A DNA stretch of 64,000 bases from Cloacibacterium normanense (GTDB taxonomy: Bacteria > Bacteroidota > Bacteroidia > Flavobacteriales > Weeksellaceae): the NCBI RefSeq assembly GCF_003860565.1, contig NZ_CP034157.1:2418001-2482000 (forward strand), written 5' to 3'. Positions 16,147 to 24,914 of this stretch are shown here, piece after piece. The notes under the pieces were generated by a model. It was given only the letters and a program-made list of their open reading frames with translations. It was not told the DNA's origin and made no database searches. The position numbers and the translations under genes were made by a program. How positions within the stretch are numbered: the first letter of the stretch is position 1; every line of letters starts with the position of its first letter.

Positions 16147-18426
16147 TTAATAATTATACTGTAATCCGAATTTAATCCCAAATTTTTGTGCACCTGGATT
16201 TTCTAAATAATTGCCTCTCCAATTGAAATCTATTCTCAGCATTCTGATGTTCCCGAAACCAATATTTTCAATCCCAAAGCCATACTCGTAATAAGGTTTT
16301 TGATGTGGCGCAGAAAGCAAGATATTGGTAGAATTAATATTTTTAGACGCATCGCTTAAACTACCGATTGCGGTTCTGTAAAATGCTACTTCTCTCAATT
16401 TCAGTTTTTTAATTAAGGGAATATAAGAAAGTAATTTTCCATTAAAATGATGTTCGGCCTGAAAACTAAGGTACTCATCCGTAACAAATTCATAATAATT
16501 GAGTAATGAAAACGTGTTGGGCGTAAGCCCGTAAGATTGATTGCCTGGGATTACATTTTGCAAAGCCAAAGGAACCGTATTGAAGTTTTTACCCGCTTCT
16601 ACATTCAGAATTAATCTTCCGAAACTCTTCAATAAAAATGGCTGATAATAGTAAAACTGCAATTTATTGTAATTAAAATCTGCATTGAAAACGCCTTCTA
16701 AACCTCTGGTATATTTCAAAACAAATGTTGGCGCCAAAGTACTATGTTCGTAACGATCTACACCATATTGTGAGAATTTTGCGCCAGGTCTTGCGGTAAT
16801 GCTCAGTGCTAGTTTACTATCTTTAAGTTCTGAAAAAAGTTGGTTATTTTGATAAAAATCCAGCGAAAATTTAGTCGGATTGGCAGATTTTATGGTTTGA
16901 TATGTTGCGTCTAATCTTACCGTAAAATTTTTAAAAGGGTCTATAGCTGCAAATGCACTGGTCTGATTTACAGAACTTAAATTAAAATTATTCCCTGAAT
17001 TAAGAACTCCTGAAGAGGCAAAAGAACGCGTCATAATTCCCTCATCTGTAGTAAGTTGCGCGCCTAATTGCATTACATCTCTTCTGGTGCCAATTCCTAT
17101 GGTAAATCTATTATCTCGGTTGAACATTTTTCTGGCCTCGAAACCGTATTTTATCTGCCCGTCTTTAAATCCGTAGGCGGTATAAAATGCAGCCCTCCAC
17201 ATATCATTTGGCGAAAAAAAGGTTCTTGCGCCAACCCTCACCCTAAAGCCTTCAACATCATTAAAACCAATGGTAGAATACAAATCGCCAATATCAATAG
17301 CGTTCCCAACGTTGTAATAGCCAGATGCAAGCGTTTCATAAAGCTTTACAGCTCTTTTAAATTTCGGAACATTATTAAGCTCATCCATCATTACATAAAT
17401 GTTCTTTTCTGATTCAGAAAGTGGTGTTTTTCTGTTTTCTTCCCAAAAATTTTCGTCTTTTTGCAACTGTTCATCGCTTAGAAATTCCGTTTTCTGTTCA
17501 AATACCTCATCTTTTAAATTTTGATTGAATAAATAATCAGAAAAAGTAGTATTCTTTTTGATTACCAAGCTTTTAGACTTGTCTTTTTTACTTAAGATAG
17601 ACATTTGTATTTCCTGATAATTTTTCTTTGGCAAGAAAATACTATCATTTGGGTTATCAAAATCCAACTCATTATAAAAATTGTTCACAAAATTTACGTT
17701 TAGGTTTTTGCTAGATTTCAAAGTAGCTCTTACAACCGCATAATTTTCTTTAGAAATATACAACATCCCATAAATAGACAAAACATCTTTTCTTTTTGGA
17801 GTATATTTTATTCTATAACAATCTACACTATTGTAATTTTGGTCTGATAAAAGTTCATAATCATAACTCATAAAACCATCCTTCGCAACAGGACTTGTAA
17901 AGCCTATGTTAAAGAAATTCAGAATATTATCATAAATATTAATGTCTTTATAAAGGTTTTTAGCAGTATTGGCGACTACTTCGTTACTAGAAAATCCTGA
18001 AGCTTTATTGGCTAAAACTTCTTTTTTCTCTTTTTTTACAGGTTCTTTTTTACCCCAATTTTTATAGACCGTTTCATTAAAATAAATAGGTAAAGACAAT
18101 TTATTATCAACAGTATCCGCATATTTAAAAATAAAATCTACTTTGTTGAAAATTTTCTTTTGCGTAAAAGTACTGTCTAAATTAATAACATCTACCTGTA
18201 TTTTTTCGTACTCATTATACTGATAGTCTTGAAACTGAGAAAGACCATTGTTTTTCTTGTGTTTCCACACTTGTTGCAAGATTTCGTATGCAGGATTGTC
18301 TTTTTTCTTCAATTTCTTTTTTGAAGATTTTATAACTACTGCATCAATATTTTTCTCTTTAATCTGAGAAAAAGCTACAATTGGTATAAGAAAAGTAAAG
18401 ACTAAAAGTAGTTTAAAATAGTTCAT
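16147..18426 (-). CDS. DUF5686-family outer-membrane protein
   Basis: The start at 18426 gives a clean signal peptide (MNYFKLLLVFTFLIPIVAFSQ). The ORF can extend 9 codons further to 18453, but that places a basic loop before the signal. The 759-residue mature region opens with the DUF5686 hallmark (NPAYEILQQVWKHKK) and the second half alternates hydrophobic strands to a terminal LQYNY, indicating a barrel. Many relatives carry an N-terminal CarboxypepD_reg-like domain; this one lacks it. Function unknown; probably an outer-membrane protein. No TAnnTTTG box with full match is seen upstream. Confidence 0.8.
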   Translation of the reverse strand: MNYFKLLLVFTFLIPIVAFSQIKEKNIDAVVIKSSKKKLKKKDNPAYEILQQVWKHKKNNGLSQFQDYQYNEYEKIQVDVINLDSTFTQKKIFNKVDFIFKYADTVDNKLSLPIYFNETVYKNWGKKEPVKKEKKEVLANKASGFSSNEVVANTAKNLYKDINIYDNILNFFNIGFTSPVAKDGFMSYDYELLSDQNYNSVDCYRIKYTPKRKDVLSIYGMLYISKENYAVVRATLKSSKNLNVNFVNNFYNELDFDNPNDSIFLPKKNYQEIQMSILSKKDKSKSLVIKKNTTFSDYLFNQNLKDEVFEQKTEFLSDEQLQKDENFWEENRKTPLSESEKNIYVMMDELNNVPKFKRAVKLYETLASGYYNVGNAIDIGDLYSTIGFNDVEGFRVRVGARTFFSPNDMWRAAFYTAYGFKDGQIKYGFEARKMFNRDNRFTIGIGTRRDVMQLGAQLTTDEGIMTRSFASSGVLNSGNNFNLSSVNQTSAFAAIDPFKNFTVRLDATYQTIKSANPTKFSLDFYQNNQLFSELKDSKLALSITARPGAKFSQYGVDRYEHSTLAPTFVLKYTRGLEGVFNADFNYNKLQFYYYQPFLLKSFGRLILNVEAGKNFNTVPLALQNVIPGNQSYGLTPNTFSLLNYYEFVTDEYLSFQAEHHFNGKLLSYIPLIKKLKLREVAFYRTAIGSLSDASKNINSTNILLSAPHQKPYYEYGFGIENIGFGNIRMLRIDFNWRGNYLENPGAQKFGIKFGLQYNY

Positions 18427-18453
18427 ATTCTTCGGTATTAAATATCCTTTCAA

Positions 18454-18840
18454 TTTTTGTTAATAAACAAGGGCGCAAATTAATATTAATTTTGATTTAT
18501 TTTTGTAACCAAAATTTCATTATTCATTATATTTAAAATTTATAAATACAATCATTAAACGAAAAAACTTTCGTTTTTATTCTGAAAACTGTGTTTTCGC
18601 ACTTCAGAAAACAATTAGGTCTGTGTTTTGTATGACAAACAAAATATTCTTCAAAAATTACGAAAAAATTAATCGGATTAAAAAAGCAATAATCTTACCA
18701 TTTTATAGTAAAAATCTGTTTTTAATAAATTAATTTTGTCTGAAATCTAATTTTAAGAAGAAAATCGCACTAATTAAATTGATAATCAATCCCCAAAAAA
18801 GTTTGCGAAACTACAAAAATCAATAAAAATAATTTTTAGA
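18454..18840. other. 387-bp AT-rich divergent intergenic region
   Basis: This gap separates the DUF5686 gene (minus) from surE (plus). It holds two small stem-loops near 18557-18608 (AACGAAA...TTTCGTT, and TCTGAA pairing with TTCAGA) and the surE promoter box. A 33-codon ORF at 18632-18733 lacks support. No RNA gene was recognised. Confidence 0.5.
18731..18738 (+). promoter_or_regulatory. -7 box upstream of surE
   Basis: TAATTTTG (TAnnTTTG) sits about 100 nt before the surE start, implying a long 5' UTR if used. Confidence 0.45.
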
Positions 18841-19608
18841 ATGAAAAAACCTTTGATATTAGTTACCAATGATGACGGAATTACCGCTCCAGGAATTAGA
18901 AATTTGGTGAATTTTATGAACGAAATAGGCGAAGTAGTTGTAGTAGCGCCTAACTCACCTCAATCTGGAAAAGGACATGCCATTACCATCAATTCTACTC
19001 TTACTTTCGAAGAAATCAACTTAGAAGGACCTCAGCGTGATTATTCACTGAGCGGAACTCCTGTAGATTGCGTAAAATTTGCTCTAGATAAAGTCTTGAC
19101 CAGAAAACCAGATTTAGTGGTTTCTGGAATTAATCACGGTGCTAATTCTTCGATTAATGTCATTTATTCTGGTACCATGTCTGCCGCAGTAGAAGCAGGT
19201 GTAGAAGGTTTACAGTCTATAGGATTTTCTCTGCTGGATTTTGCGTGGGATGCAGATTTCTCACAATGCAAAGATTATATCCAAAATATTGTAAAAAAGG
19301 TTTTAGAAAATCCTTTGCCAAAAGGAATTGTGCTGAATGTGAACATTCCGAAACTGAAAAAAGAAGAAATAAAAGGCATCAAAGTTTGCAGACAAGCCCA
19401 AGCAAAATGGGAAGAAAGCTTTGACGAACGCGTAAATCCTCATGGCAAAAAATACTATTGGCTCACAGGTTATTTTAACAACCAAGACGAAGGAAAAGAT
19501 GCCGATGAAAACGCACTTGCCGATGGTTACATCTCTGTAGTTCCCGTGAAATTTGATTTAACCGCCCATGAATATTTGCAGGAATTGGGAGAGGTTTTGA
19601 ATGGGTAA
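18841..19608 (+). CDS. surE: 5'/3'-nucleotidase SurE
   Basis: This 255-residue cytosolic metal-dependent phosphatase hydrolyses nucleoside monophosphates. The metal-binding NDDG motif lies at residues 10-13. SGTPVDCVKFAL and GINHGANSS...YSGTMSAAVEA are the other family signatures. Length and start match the family. It is the last conserved chromosomal gene before the restriction-modification locus. Confidence 0.96.
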   Translation: MKKPLILVTNDDGITAPGIRNLVNFMNEIGEVVVVAPNSPQSGKGHAITINSTLTFEEINLEGPQRDYSLSGTPVDCVKFALDKVLTRKPDLVVSGINHGANSSINVIYSGTMSAAVEAGVEGLQSIGFSLLDFAWDADFSQCKDYIQNIVKKVLENPLPKGIVLNVNIPKLKKEEIKGIKVCRQAQAKWEESFDERVNPHGKKYYWLTGYFNNQDEGKDADENALADGYISVVPVKFDLTAHEYLQELGEVLNG

Positions 19609-19862
19609 AGTTTTTCTAAGCGAAAATTTTTGTATAGTTGAGTTATACGGAGAAATCCTACAAACGGAAGTAAACTCCCTTCGTGGTAATTCGCAAATCC
19701 GCCGAACCGTTATCTGTCATTCTATAAACGACAGTGCTAACATTAACTAATACGAAAACATCAAACATACCAAACCCACCCACCACCCGAAAGTATTCTT
19801 TAAAAAAATTATGTTGACGATTGACCGTTGTACAACTTTCTACAAATAGAGACTTTTGTGCT

Positions 19863-20075
19863 ATGGACATTAAGCAAAAATTTGGCAATAACTTAAAACG
19901 TCTGCGATTAGAAAAAGGTCTATCACAAGAGAAACTTGCATTAATTGCTGAAATCGATAGGACATACATTCCAAGCATTGAAAAAGGCGAAAGGAATGTA
20001 TCAATCGTTATTGCAGAAAAACTTGCCATTGCTTTAAATGTTCCAATTACAGAACTATTTAAAGAATTAAAATGA
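19863..20075 (+). CDS. XRE-family HTH regulator, restriction-modification controller-like
   Basis: I place the start at the ATG at 19863 (MDIKQKFGNNLKRLRLEK, 70 residues) because the HTH domain begins there; the frame stays open to 19821. The Cro/C1-type HTH reads LSQEKLALIAEIDRTYIPSIEKGERNVS, which closely resembles C proteins of type II systems that act as dimers and time restriction versus methylation. It overlaps the nuclease gene by 4 nt (ATGA). A 10-nt palindrome GTTGTACAAC lies at 19827-19836 just upstream, and two dyads lie before the methylase gene, which are possible binding sites. Confidence 0.85.
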   Translation: MDIKQKFGNNLKRLRLEKGLSQEKLALIAEIDRTYIPSIEKGERNVSIVIAEKLAIALNVPITELFKELK

Positions 20076-21028
20076 GTATTATAAACCAAATCCAGCAATT
20101 TGTTGCGGTAAAATTTAAGACCACCTTAGAAACATTTTTAGAAGCTTTGAAAATAAGTCCAAATGCTCAGGGCTATGTTAATGGTTCAATTACAGAACTT
20201 CTCTTAAAACAACACCTTGAGAATAATCAATTTGAGGTTTTAAGAATAAAAGAAAAATGGGAAGGATTAAAACACCCTAAACATCACGGTGATTTATACA
20301 TAAAAAAGAATCAAACTGATAATTGGTATGTAGTTGAGTCCAAGGGTGTAAAATCTAATACTGAAATTTGGAATAAATTATATAATTATTCTAACTTAAA
20401 GAAATTCTTGTACGACCATAATGAAATAATAAGTTGGATTGACCACTCACAAGATATAGAATTACAAATAGAACAGTGGCTAGGAACAAACCTTCCCGAA
20501 GTACGTACTTGGAATACTATTTATAGTTTTGAAGAAATCAGAAAGTATCTTGCATCACCACCTAGAAGAGAAACTGAAAAATTAGTATCAATGAGGGCTT
20601 TATCTGCATATTCCAGAACTCAAATAGAAGGAATTATAAGACAGCGTATTAATTATCTGCACACAAAATTAATGGTTCTTGATACCCACTTTGTTTCTGG
20701 TACATCTGGAGCAAGTGAAAGAACACAAGCAACACCAAGAAAGGACGAATTCAATATTATTTCAATTGATATTGTGCTAAGATATAATGAACATAAATTT
20801 TTATTTGCTAATCCTCAACATTTAGATTCTTCAGGAAAAGATGAAAACCATCTTCAACAAAACTATATTATGGGTATTGTATTTCCACAAGAAAATGGTC
20901 AAATGTTAATAAACTTATATGAGGATTGGTACGATAACATTGATGATGTTTACAATACTTTAGATGTAACGGATTCGGTACAACAACAAGATATGCAAAT
21001 TGATTTGAGAAGAGATTTGATTGAATAA
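20072..21028 (+). CDS. Putative restriction endonuclease with a PD-(D/E)xK-like core
   Basis: The 318-residue protein is not a family I can name. It has a possible nuclease core: Glu42 in a helix (ITELLLKQHLE), Asp74 in HHGDLYIK, and Glu89-Ser-Lys91 in WYVVESKGV, the spacing and strand context expected of a PD-(D/E)xK site. It is translationally coupled to the controller gene (4-nt overlap) and followed by a methylase gene. That context makes a restriction subunit the simplest reading. No helicase (HsdR-like) motifs are present. Target and cleavage mode cannot be inferred. Confidence 0.6.
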   Translation: MSIINQIQQFVAVKFKTTLETFLEALKISPNAQGYVNGSITELLLKQHLENNQFEVLRIKEKWEGLKHPKHHGDLYIKKNQTDNWYVVESKGVKSNTEIWNKLYNYSNLKKFLYDHNEIISWIDHSQDIELQIEQWLGTNLPEVRTWNTIYSFEEIRKYLASPPRRETEKLVSMRALSAYSRTQIEGIIRQRINYLHTKLMVLDTHFVSGTSGASERTQATPRKDEFNIISIDIVLRYNEHKFLFANPQHLDSSGKDENHLQQNYIMGIVFPQENGQMLINLYEDWYDNIDDVYNTLDVTDSVQQQDMQIDLRRDLIE

Positions 21029-21029
21029 C

Positions 21030-21077
21030 TTGCATATTACACATTTGTGTTTTATTTTTGACACAAATGTGTAATAT
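21030..21077 (+). promoter_or_regulatory. Promoter with paired dyad operators abutting the methylase start
   Basis: A perfect 17-nt inverted repeat (arms 21034-21050 and 21061-21077) flanks a 10-nt spacer and ends immediately before the ATG at 21078. Each arm contains its own dyad, ACACA-nn-TGTGT. The spacer holds TATTTTTG at 21053-21060, a TAnnTTTG match, and a TTG lies at 21030-21032, 20 nt upstream. A protein dimer on each arm would bracket the promoter, the arrangement of C-protein boxes. Confidence 0.7.
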
Positions 21078-23063
21078 ATGAATTCTTTATTTGACATAGA
21101 ACTTTCCAAAGAAGACAACCTTTTAAAAAGGTTTGAGGAAATTCACGACTATATTTATGCCAATGACGGCTTATCACCACAACAAACTTTGGAAGAGTTT
21201 GTAAAAATTTTGTTCATCAAAATTTTTGACGAAAACGAAAAACTGAAACAGTTTTCCGTTTCTTCTGAAGAATGGAACGATATAAAATCGGGTAAAAGCG
21301 TCTCTTCATTTTACGACCGAATAACTGCGTTATTTGATAAAACACAAAAAGAATATAAAGATATTTTTGATACGGACGACCGTATAAAATTAAGTCAAAA
21401 CGCACTTGGTTTTACAGTCAATAAATTACAGGGAATTTCACTACTTGGTTCTTCACAAGACGCAAAAGGTTTGGCATTTCAAAAGTTTTTATCACACCAC
21501 GAAAAAGACGGACGAGGACAATTTTTCACGCCAGAACCTGTCATTGACTTTTGCGTTTCAATGATGCAACCAAAACCAAACGAAACAATCATTGACCCAG
21601 CTTGTGGAAGTGGTGGTTTTTTGATGTCGGCTTTGAAATATATACAAGACAACAACCCTAAATTAGACACATCAAAAGTTGTTTCGCAAAACATTTTCGG
21701 TTTGGACATCAACAGAAGTATTGCCCGAATTGCCAAAATGAAATTGCTTTTGGAAGCCAACGGAAAAACAAACATTCTTTGCACTAATTCGTTAGAAGAT
21801 TTAGACAGTATTAAACTTTCATTAGGTCAAAAAAATGGTTTTGATTTGGTTTTGACTAATCCGCCTTTTGGTGCAAAAATCACTCAATCATCTGTTTTGT
21901 CAAAGTTCGATTTGGGACATAAATGGGGGAACAAAAGCAATGAATTTTACCAAACAAAAACTGTTTACGCAAACCAAAATGCTGAAATTCTTTTTATTGA
22001 GCGTTGTTTGCAACTTTTGAAAGAAGGCGGAAGAATGGCAATCGTTTTACCAAACGGAAATTTTGAAAATCCGTCATTGGATTATTTACGTTATTACATC
22101 AAACAAAAAGCAAAAGTTTTAGCTATTGTAAACTTACCACAAGAAACCTTTATTCCATTTGGAACAGGTGTAAAAACATCGTTATTGTTTTTGGAAAAAG
22201 ATACTAAAAACGAAGAAAAACATTATCCGATTTTCTTCGGTAGAATTACAAAATTAGGTTATCAAGGAAACAAAAATGGAACGCCAATTTATCAGAAAGA
22301 TAAATACGGACAAATTATAAAAGATGAAAACAAACAACCGATTTTGGATGAAGATTTTTCGGCTACAATCGAAAACTATAAAGCATTTCTAAAAGGCAAA
22401 AAAATTGAAACACAAAACTCTTTTTCCATTCAATTCAACGAATTAAACGGGCGATTTGACTATGATTTTTATTCACCTGAAAATCGTAAGTTATTTTCGA
22501 ACTTGACGAATTTTAAAACTGTTCGTTTAGGCGATATATGTGAAATTGTAAAAACAAAAAGCAGAAAACTAAAAGACCCGAATTTAATTGTTGAATACGT
22601 TGAACTTTCCGACATCAACACACATTCTTACGAAATCATCAACTCTACAACAAGTCAAGTTCACGAATTACCAAGCAGAGCAAGTTATGAAATTGAACAA
22701 GGCGACATCATTACAGCAATCGCAGGAAATTCGGTTGGAACACGAAAACACGCAACAGCTTTGGTAACAGAAGATTTAGCAGGAAGTATTTGCACAAATG
22801 GTTTTAGAGTATTTCGAAACTTCAAAATTGACAGTTATTATTTGCTCTATTATTTGAAATCAGAAATGTTTTTAAAGCAAATGTTTATGTATCGAACAGG
22901 TGCAGCTATTCCAAATGTTTCAGACACAGATTTAGCGAACATTATCATTCATTTGCCCGAACAAAAAACGATTGACGACATCAGCAACAAAATGAAAAAA
23001 GCATTTGAACTGCGACAAGCATCGAAACAACAAATAGAAAGTATAGAATTAGAATTTGCATAA
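21078..23063 (+). CDS. N6-adenine DNA methylase fused to a single specificity (TRD) domain
   Basis: This 661-residue protein has a type I HsdM-like methylase with an N-terminal helical part and SAM motif DPACGSGG at 173-180. The catalytic NPPF follows at 261-264 (gamma-class order). From about residue 480 a HsdS-like target-recognition domain follows (VRLGDICEIVKTKSRKL ... DIITAIAGNSVG), ending in a helix (FELRQASKQQIESIELE). Only one TRD is present, so a dimer would read a symmetric bipartite site. No HsdR gene follows; the upstream 318-residue protein is the likely nuclease. Expression is probably controlled by the paired operators. Confidence 0.88.
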   Translation: MNSLFDIELSKEDNLLKRFEEIHDYIYANDGLSPQQTLEEFVKILFIKIFDENEKLKQFSVSSEEWNDIKSGKSVSSFYDRITALFDKTQKEYKDIFDTDDRIKLSQNALGFTVNKLQGISLLGSSQDAKGLAFQKFLSHHEKDGRGQFFTPEPVIDFCVSMMQPKPNETIIDPACGSGGFLMSALKYIQDNNPKLDTSKVVSQNIFGLDINRSIARIAKMKLLLEANGKTNILCTNSLEDLDSIKLSLGQKNGFDLVLTNPPFGAKITQSSVLSKFDLGHKWGNKSNEFYQTKTVYANQNAEILFIERCLQLLKEGGRMAIVLPNGNFENPSLDYLRYYIKQKAKVLAIVNLPQETFIPFGTGVKTSLLFLEKDTKNEEKHYPIFFGRITKLGYQGNKNGTPIYQKDKYGQIIKDENKQPILDEDFSATIENYKAFLKGKKIETQNSFSIQFNELNGRFDYDFYSPENRKLFSNLTNFKTVRLGDICEIVKTKSRKLKDPNLIVEYVELSDINTHSYEIINSTTSQVHELPSRASYEIEQGDIITAIAGNSVGTRKHATALVTEDLAGSICTNGFRVFRNFKIDSYYLLYYLKSEMFLKQMFMYRTGAAIPNVSDTDLANIIIHLPEQKTIDDISNKMKKAFELRQASKQQIESIELEFA

Positions 23064-23150
23064 CAAACGAAAAAAGAACGACAGATAACAGCAGTAGCTG
23101 TTGCACAACTCCTTTTTTTTGAAAATAGTTTTCAAAAACATACGTTTTGA

Positions 23151-23188
23151 CCTCGTTTAAGTACTTTTAAGCGAGGTTTTATTTTTTA
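23151..23188 (+). terminator. Terminator downstream of the methylase gene
   Basis: CCTCGTTTAA pairs imperfectly with TTTAAGCGAGG and is followed by TTTTATTTTTT. Confidence 0.6.
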
Positions 23189-23348
23189 GTTAAGATTAAA
23201 AATGCTAAAAGATGGGGTGCTTAACATTGAGTTATTGAAGCTTTGAAAGACTTTTTTACAAAAGCAAAGCACTTCCCTGTCTTAAGAAAATAACTTGGTG
23301 CCGATGTCTCGGATTTCTAATCCATTACTTAGAAAAATATAAACCCTA

Positions 23349-23373
23349 AAATCCGCAAAAAGCGGATTTTTTT
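23349..23373 (+). terminator. Orphan Rho-independent terminator
   Basis: AAATCCGC and GCGGATTT form a perfect stem followed by a T run, 285 nt after the methylase stop with no gene in between. It suggests a transcript, or the remnant of one, in this gap. Confidence 0.65.
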
Positions 23374-23424
23374 ATGGGCTATCCTTTAAGTTTTCTAGCA
23401 GTCAAATAGGAGTTTTGCTTGGGA

Positions 23425-23502
23425 TTTGTTCGTGGTTTGTTCGTGTTTCCTTCGAATCAGCCTCGGAAAAGTACCCTAAATTACGAACAAACCACGAACA
23501 AA
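23425..23502. repeat. Perfect 20-bp inverted repeat built from a tandem decamer
   Basis: The arms at 23425-23444 and 23483-23502 are exact reverse complements separated by 38 nt. Each arm is two tandem copies of TTTGTTCGTG (or its complement). No T tract follows, so it is not a simple terminator. Paired direct and inverted short repeats are typical of recombinase arm sites. Confidence 0.7.
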
Positions 23503-23576
23503 CGTAAAACTTGAGTCAACTTTGACCCAAATGAAACTCCAGAGAATTGCACTGCTTTCTAAATCATTTTGAATTA

Positions 23577-23584
23577 TACATTTG
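23577..23584 (+). promoter_or_regulatory. -7 box upstream of guaC
   Basis: TACATTTG (TAnnTTTG) lies 61 nt before the guaC start. Confidence 0.5.
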
Positions 23585-23645
23585 TCGAATTTTTCTGCTC
23601 AAGAAATCCAAAAATTCCTTATTTTTAACAAAATAATTTTACCAA

Positions 23646-24689
23646 ATGCGCATAGAATATGATATAAAATTGGGCTTCAAAGACGTGATGTTTCGCCCAA
23701 AACGTTCTACTCTTAAATCTCGTTCTCAAGTAAGTCTAGAAAGGGAATTTATCTTTAGAAATTCTAAAAAAACTTGGCGTGGTGTTCCCATTATCGCTGC
23801 CAATATGGATACGGTAGGAACTTTTGAAATGGCAACGGCTCTTGCAGAAGAAAAAATCATTACCGCCATTCATAAGCATTACACGCTAGAAGAATGGTCG
23901 GCATTTCTAGAAAATTCTCCAGAAAGCATTTACCAATATATCGCCATCAGCTCTGGAACAGGAAGCAGTGACGAAGAAAAAATTAAAGAAATCATCAGTA
24001 AATTTCCAAAAATAAACTTCATCTGCATCGATGTAGCCAATGGTTATTCGGAACATTTTGTGAATTTTGTGAAAAAAGTTCGCGCAAATTTTCCAGATAA
24101 AACCATCATCGCAGGAAATGTGGTAACTGGCGAAATGGTAGAAGAACTCATTTTAGCTGGTGCAGATATTATAAAAGTAGGAATTGGGCCAGGTTCTGTG
24201 TGTACTACTCGAGTGAAAACTGGAGTGGGTTATCCTCAGCTTTCGGCGATTATAGAATGTGCAGATGCAGCGCATGGTTTGGGTGGACATATCATCGGTG
24301 ATGGTGGTTGCAAAGTTCCGGGAGATGTAGCCAAAGCTTTTGGTGGAGGTGCAGATTTTGTAATGCTAGGCGGAATGTTTGCTGGTCACGACGAAAGTGG
24401 CGGTGAAATGGTAGAAGAAAACGGTAAAAAATTCAGATTATTCTACGGAATGAGTTCTAAAACCGCCATGGAAAAACACAGTGGTGGCGTTGCAGAATAC
24501 CGTGCTTCTGAAGGAAAAACTGTAAAGGTAAAATACAAAGGACCAGTTGCGGAAACGGTAAAAGATATTTTAGGCGGAGTTCGCTCTACTTGTACGTATG
24601 TTGGCGCTTCTCAACTCAAGGAATTATCGAAAAGAACGACCTTTATCAGAGTACAAGAACAGCATAATGAAGTCTTTGGAAACGAATAG
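23646..24689 (+). CDS. guaC: GMP reductase
   Basis: The 347-residue TIM-barrel enzyme converts GMP to IMP with NADPH and releases ammonia, balancing purine pools. The length equals E. coli GuaC and the opening [21 protein letters not shown] is very similar to it. The catalytic loop [11 protein letters not shown] carries Cys186, the nucleophile that forms the thioimidate, and GVGYPQLSA follows. No CBS domains are present, which separates it from IMP dehydrogenase. It appears monocistronic. Confidence 0.97.
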   Translation: MRIEYDIKLGFKDVMFRPKRSTLKSRSQVSLEREFIFRNSKKTWRGVPIIAANMDTVGTFEMATALAEEKIITAIHKHYTLEEWSAFLENSPESIYQYIAISSGTGSSDEEKIKEIISKFPKINFICIDVANGYSEHFVNFVKKVRANFPDKTIIAGNVVTGEMVEELILAGADIIKVGIGPGSVCTTRVKTGVGYPQLSAIIECADAAHGLGGHIIGDGGCKVPGDVAKAFGGGADFVMLGGMFAGHDESGGEMVEENGKKFRLFYGMSSKTAMEKHSGGVAEYRASEGKTVKVKYKGPVAETVKDILGGVRSTCTYVGASQLKELSKRTTFIRVQEQHNEVFGNE

Positions 24690-24804
24690 CTTAGATAAAA
24701 AAACTTTTTATTTATGTTAATGCAACAATTTTATTTGTATTTACTGGTTAAAATGGTAATTATTATCTAAACTACTGTAAATCAAGCGATTTCTAATCAA
24801 TTTT

Positions 24805-24836
24805 TTTGGAGATAAAAAATATTATTTTTATATTTG
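24805..24836 (+). promoter_or_regulatory. Strong promoter (TTTG-N20-TATATTTG) without a following ORF
   Basis: TTTG at 24805-24808 and TATATTTG at 24829-24836 are separated by 20 nt. No reading frame follows before the terminator at 24892, so the product would be a short RNA. Confidence 0.65.
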
Positions 24837-24841
24837 CACTC

Positions 24842-24914
24842 GAAAACACAAGTGCTCCAATAAAATATAATTCTTTGAATTATAATAGCTTAATCCTCGA
24901 ATTACTCGAGGATT
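24842..24914 (+). ncRNA. Candidate small RNA (about 75 nt)
   Basis: A near-consensus promoter and a Rho-independent terminator bracket about 75 nt with no usable start codon. Inside lies a hairpin with perfect 8-nt arms, TATAATTC (24866-24873) and GAATTATA (24877-24884). The 5' end at about 24842 is estimated from promoter spacing. No known RNA family is recognised. It could instead be the remains of a deleted gene that kept its promoter and terminator. Confidence 0.45.

Larger units (their letters stand above)
19709..23089. mobile_element. Putative transferred restriction-modification locus with inverted-repeat ends
   Basis: A 15-nt sequence, GTTATCTGTCATTCT at 19709-19723, recurs as its reverse complement with one mismatch at 23075-23089. 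Between the copies lie an HTH regulator, a nuclease candidate and a methylase-specificity fusion. An extra AACGACAG copy lies at 19727-19734. No transposase or integrase is present. The flanking genes (surE, guaC) are conserved housekeeping genes. The boundaries are therefore a suggestion from repeats and gene content, not a demonstrated element. Confidence 0.4.
23064..23645. other. 582-bp intergenic region with hairpins and a 20-bp inverted repeat
   Basis: Between the methylase and guaC I see no convincing ORF or RNA gene. The stretch holds the right-hand 15-nt boundary repeat, a stem-loop at 23113-23138, two terminator-like hairpins, a long inverted repeat at 23425-23502 and the guaC promoter box. 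It could be scar tissue of past insertions. Confidence 0.5.

Noticed and set aside
13861-18426. Plus-strand open frames inside the protease and DUF5686 genes
   Set aside because: They lie inside long, motif-rich minus-strand genes and show no protein signatures.
18632-18733. 33-codon ORF in the gap upstream of surE
   Set aside because: It has no promoter or domain, is composed of common AT-rich codons, and its end overlaps the surE -7 box.
19658-20098. 146-codon minus-strand frame opposite the controller gene
   Set aside because: It is antisense to a clear HTH protein, has no recognisable domain and covers the boundary repeat. It is most likely a shadow frame.
23221-23350. Possible degenerate tRNA or tmRNA fragment in the gap after the methylase
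   Set aside because: Short words looked T-arm-like, but no cloverleaf or conserved tmRNA ends could be formed.
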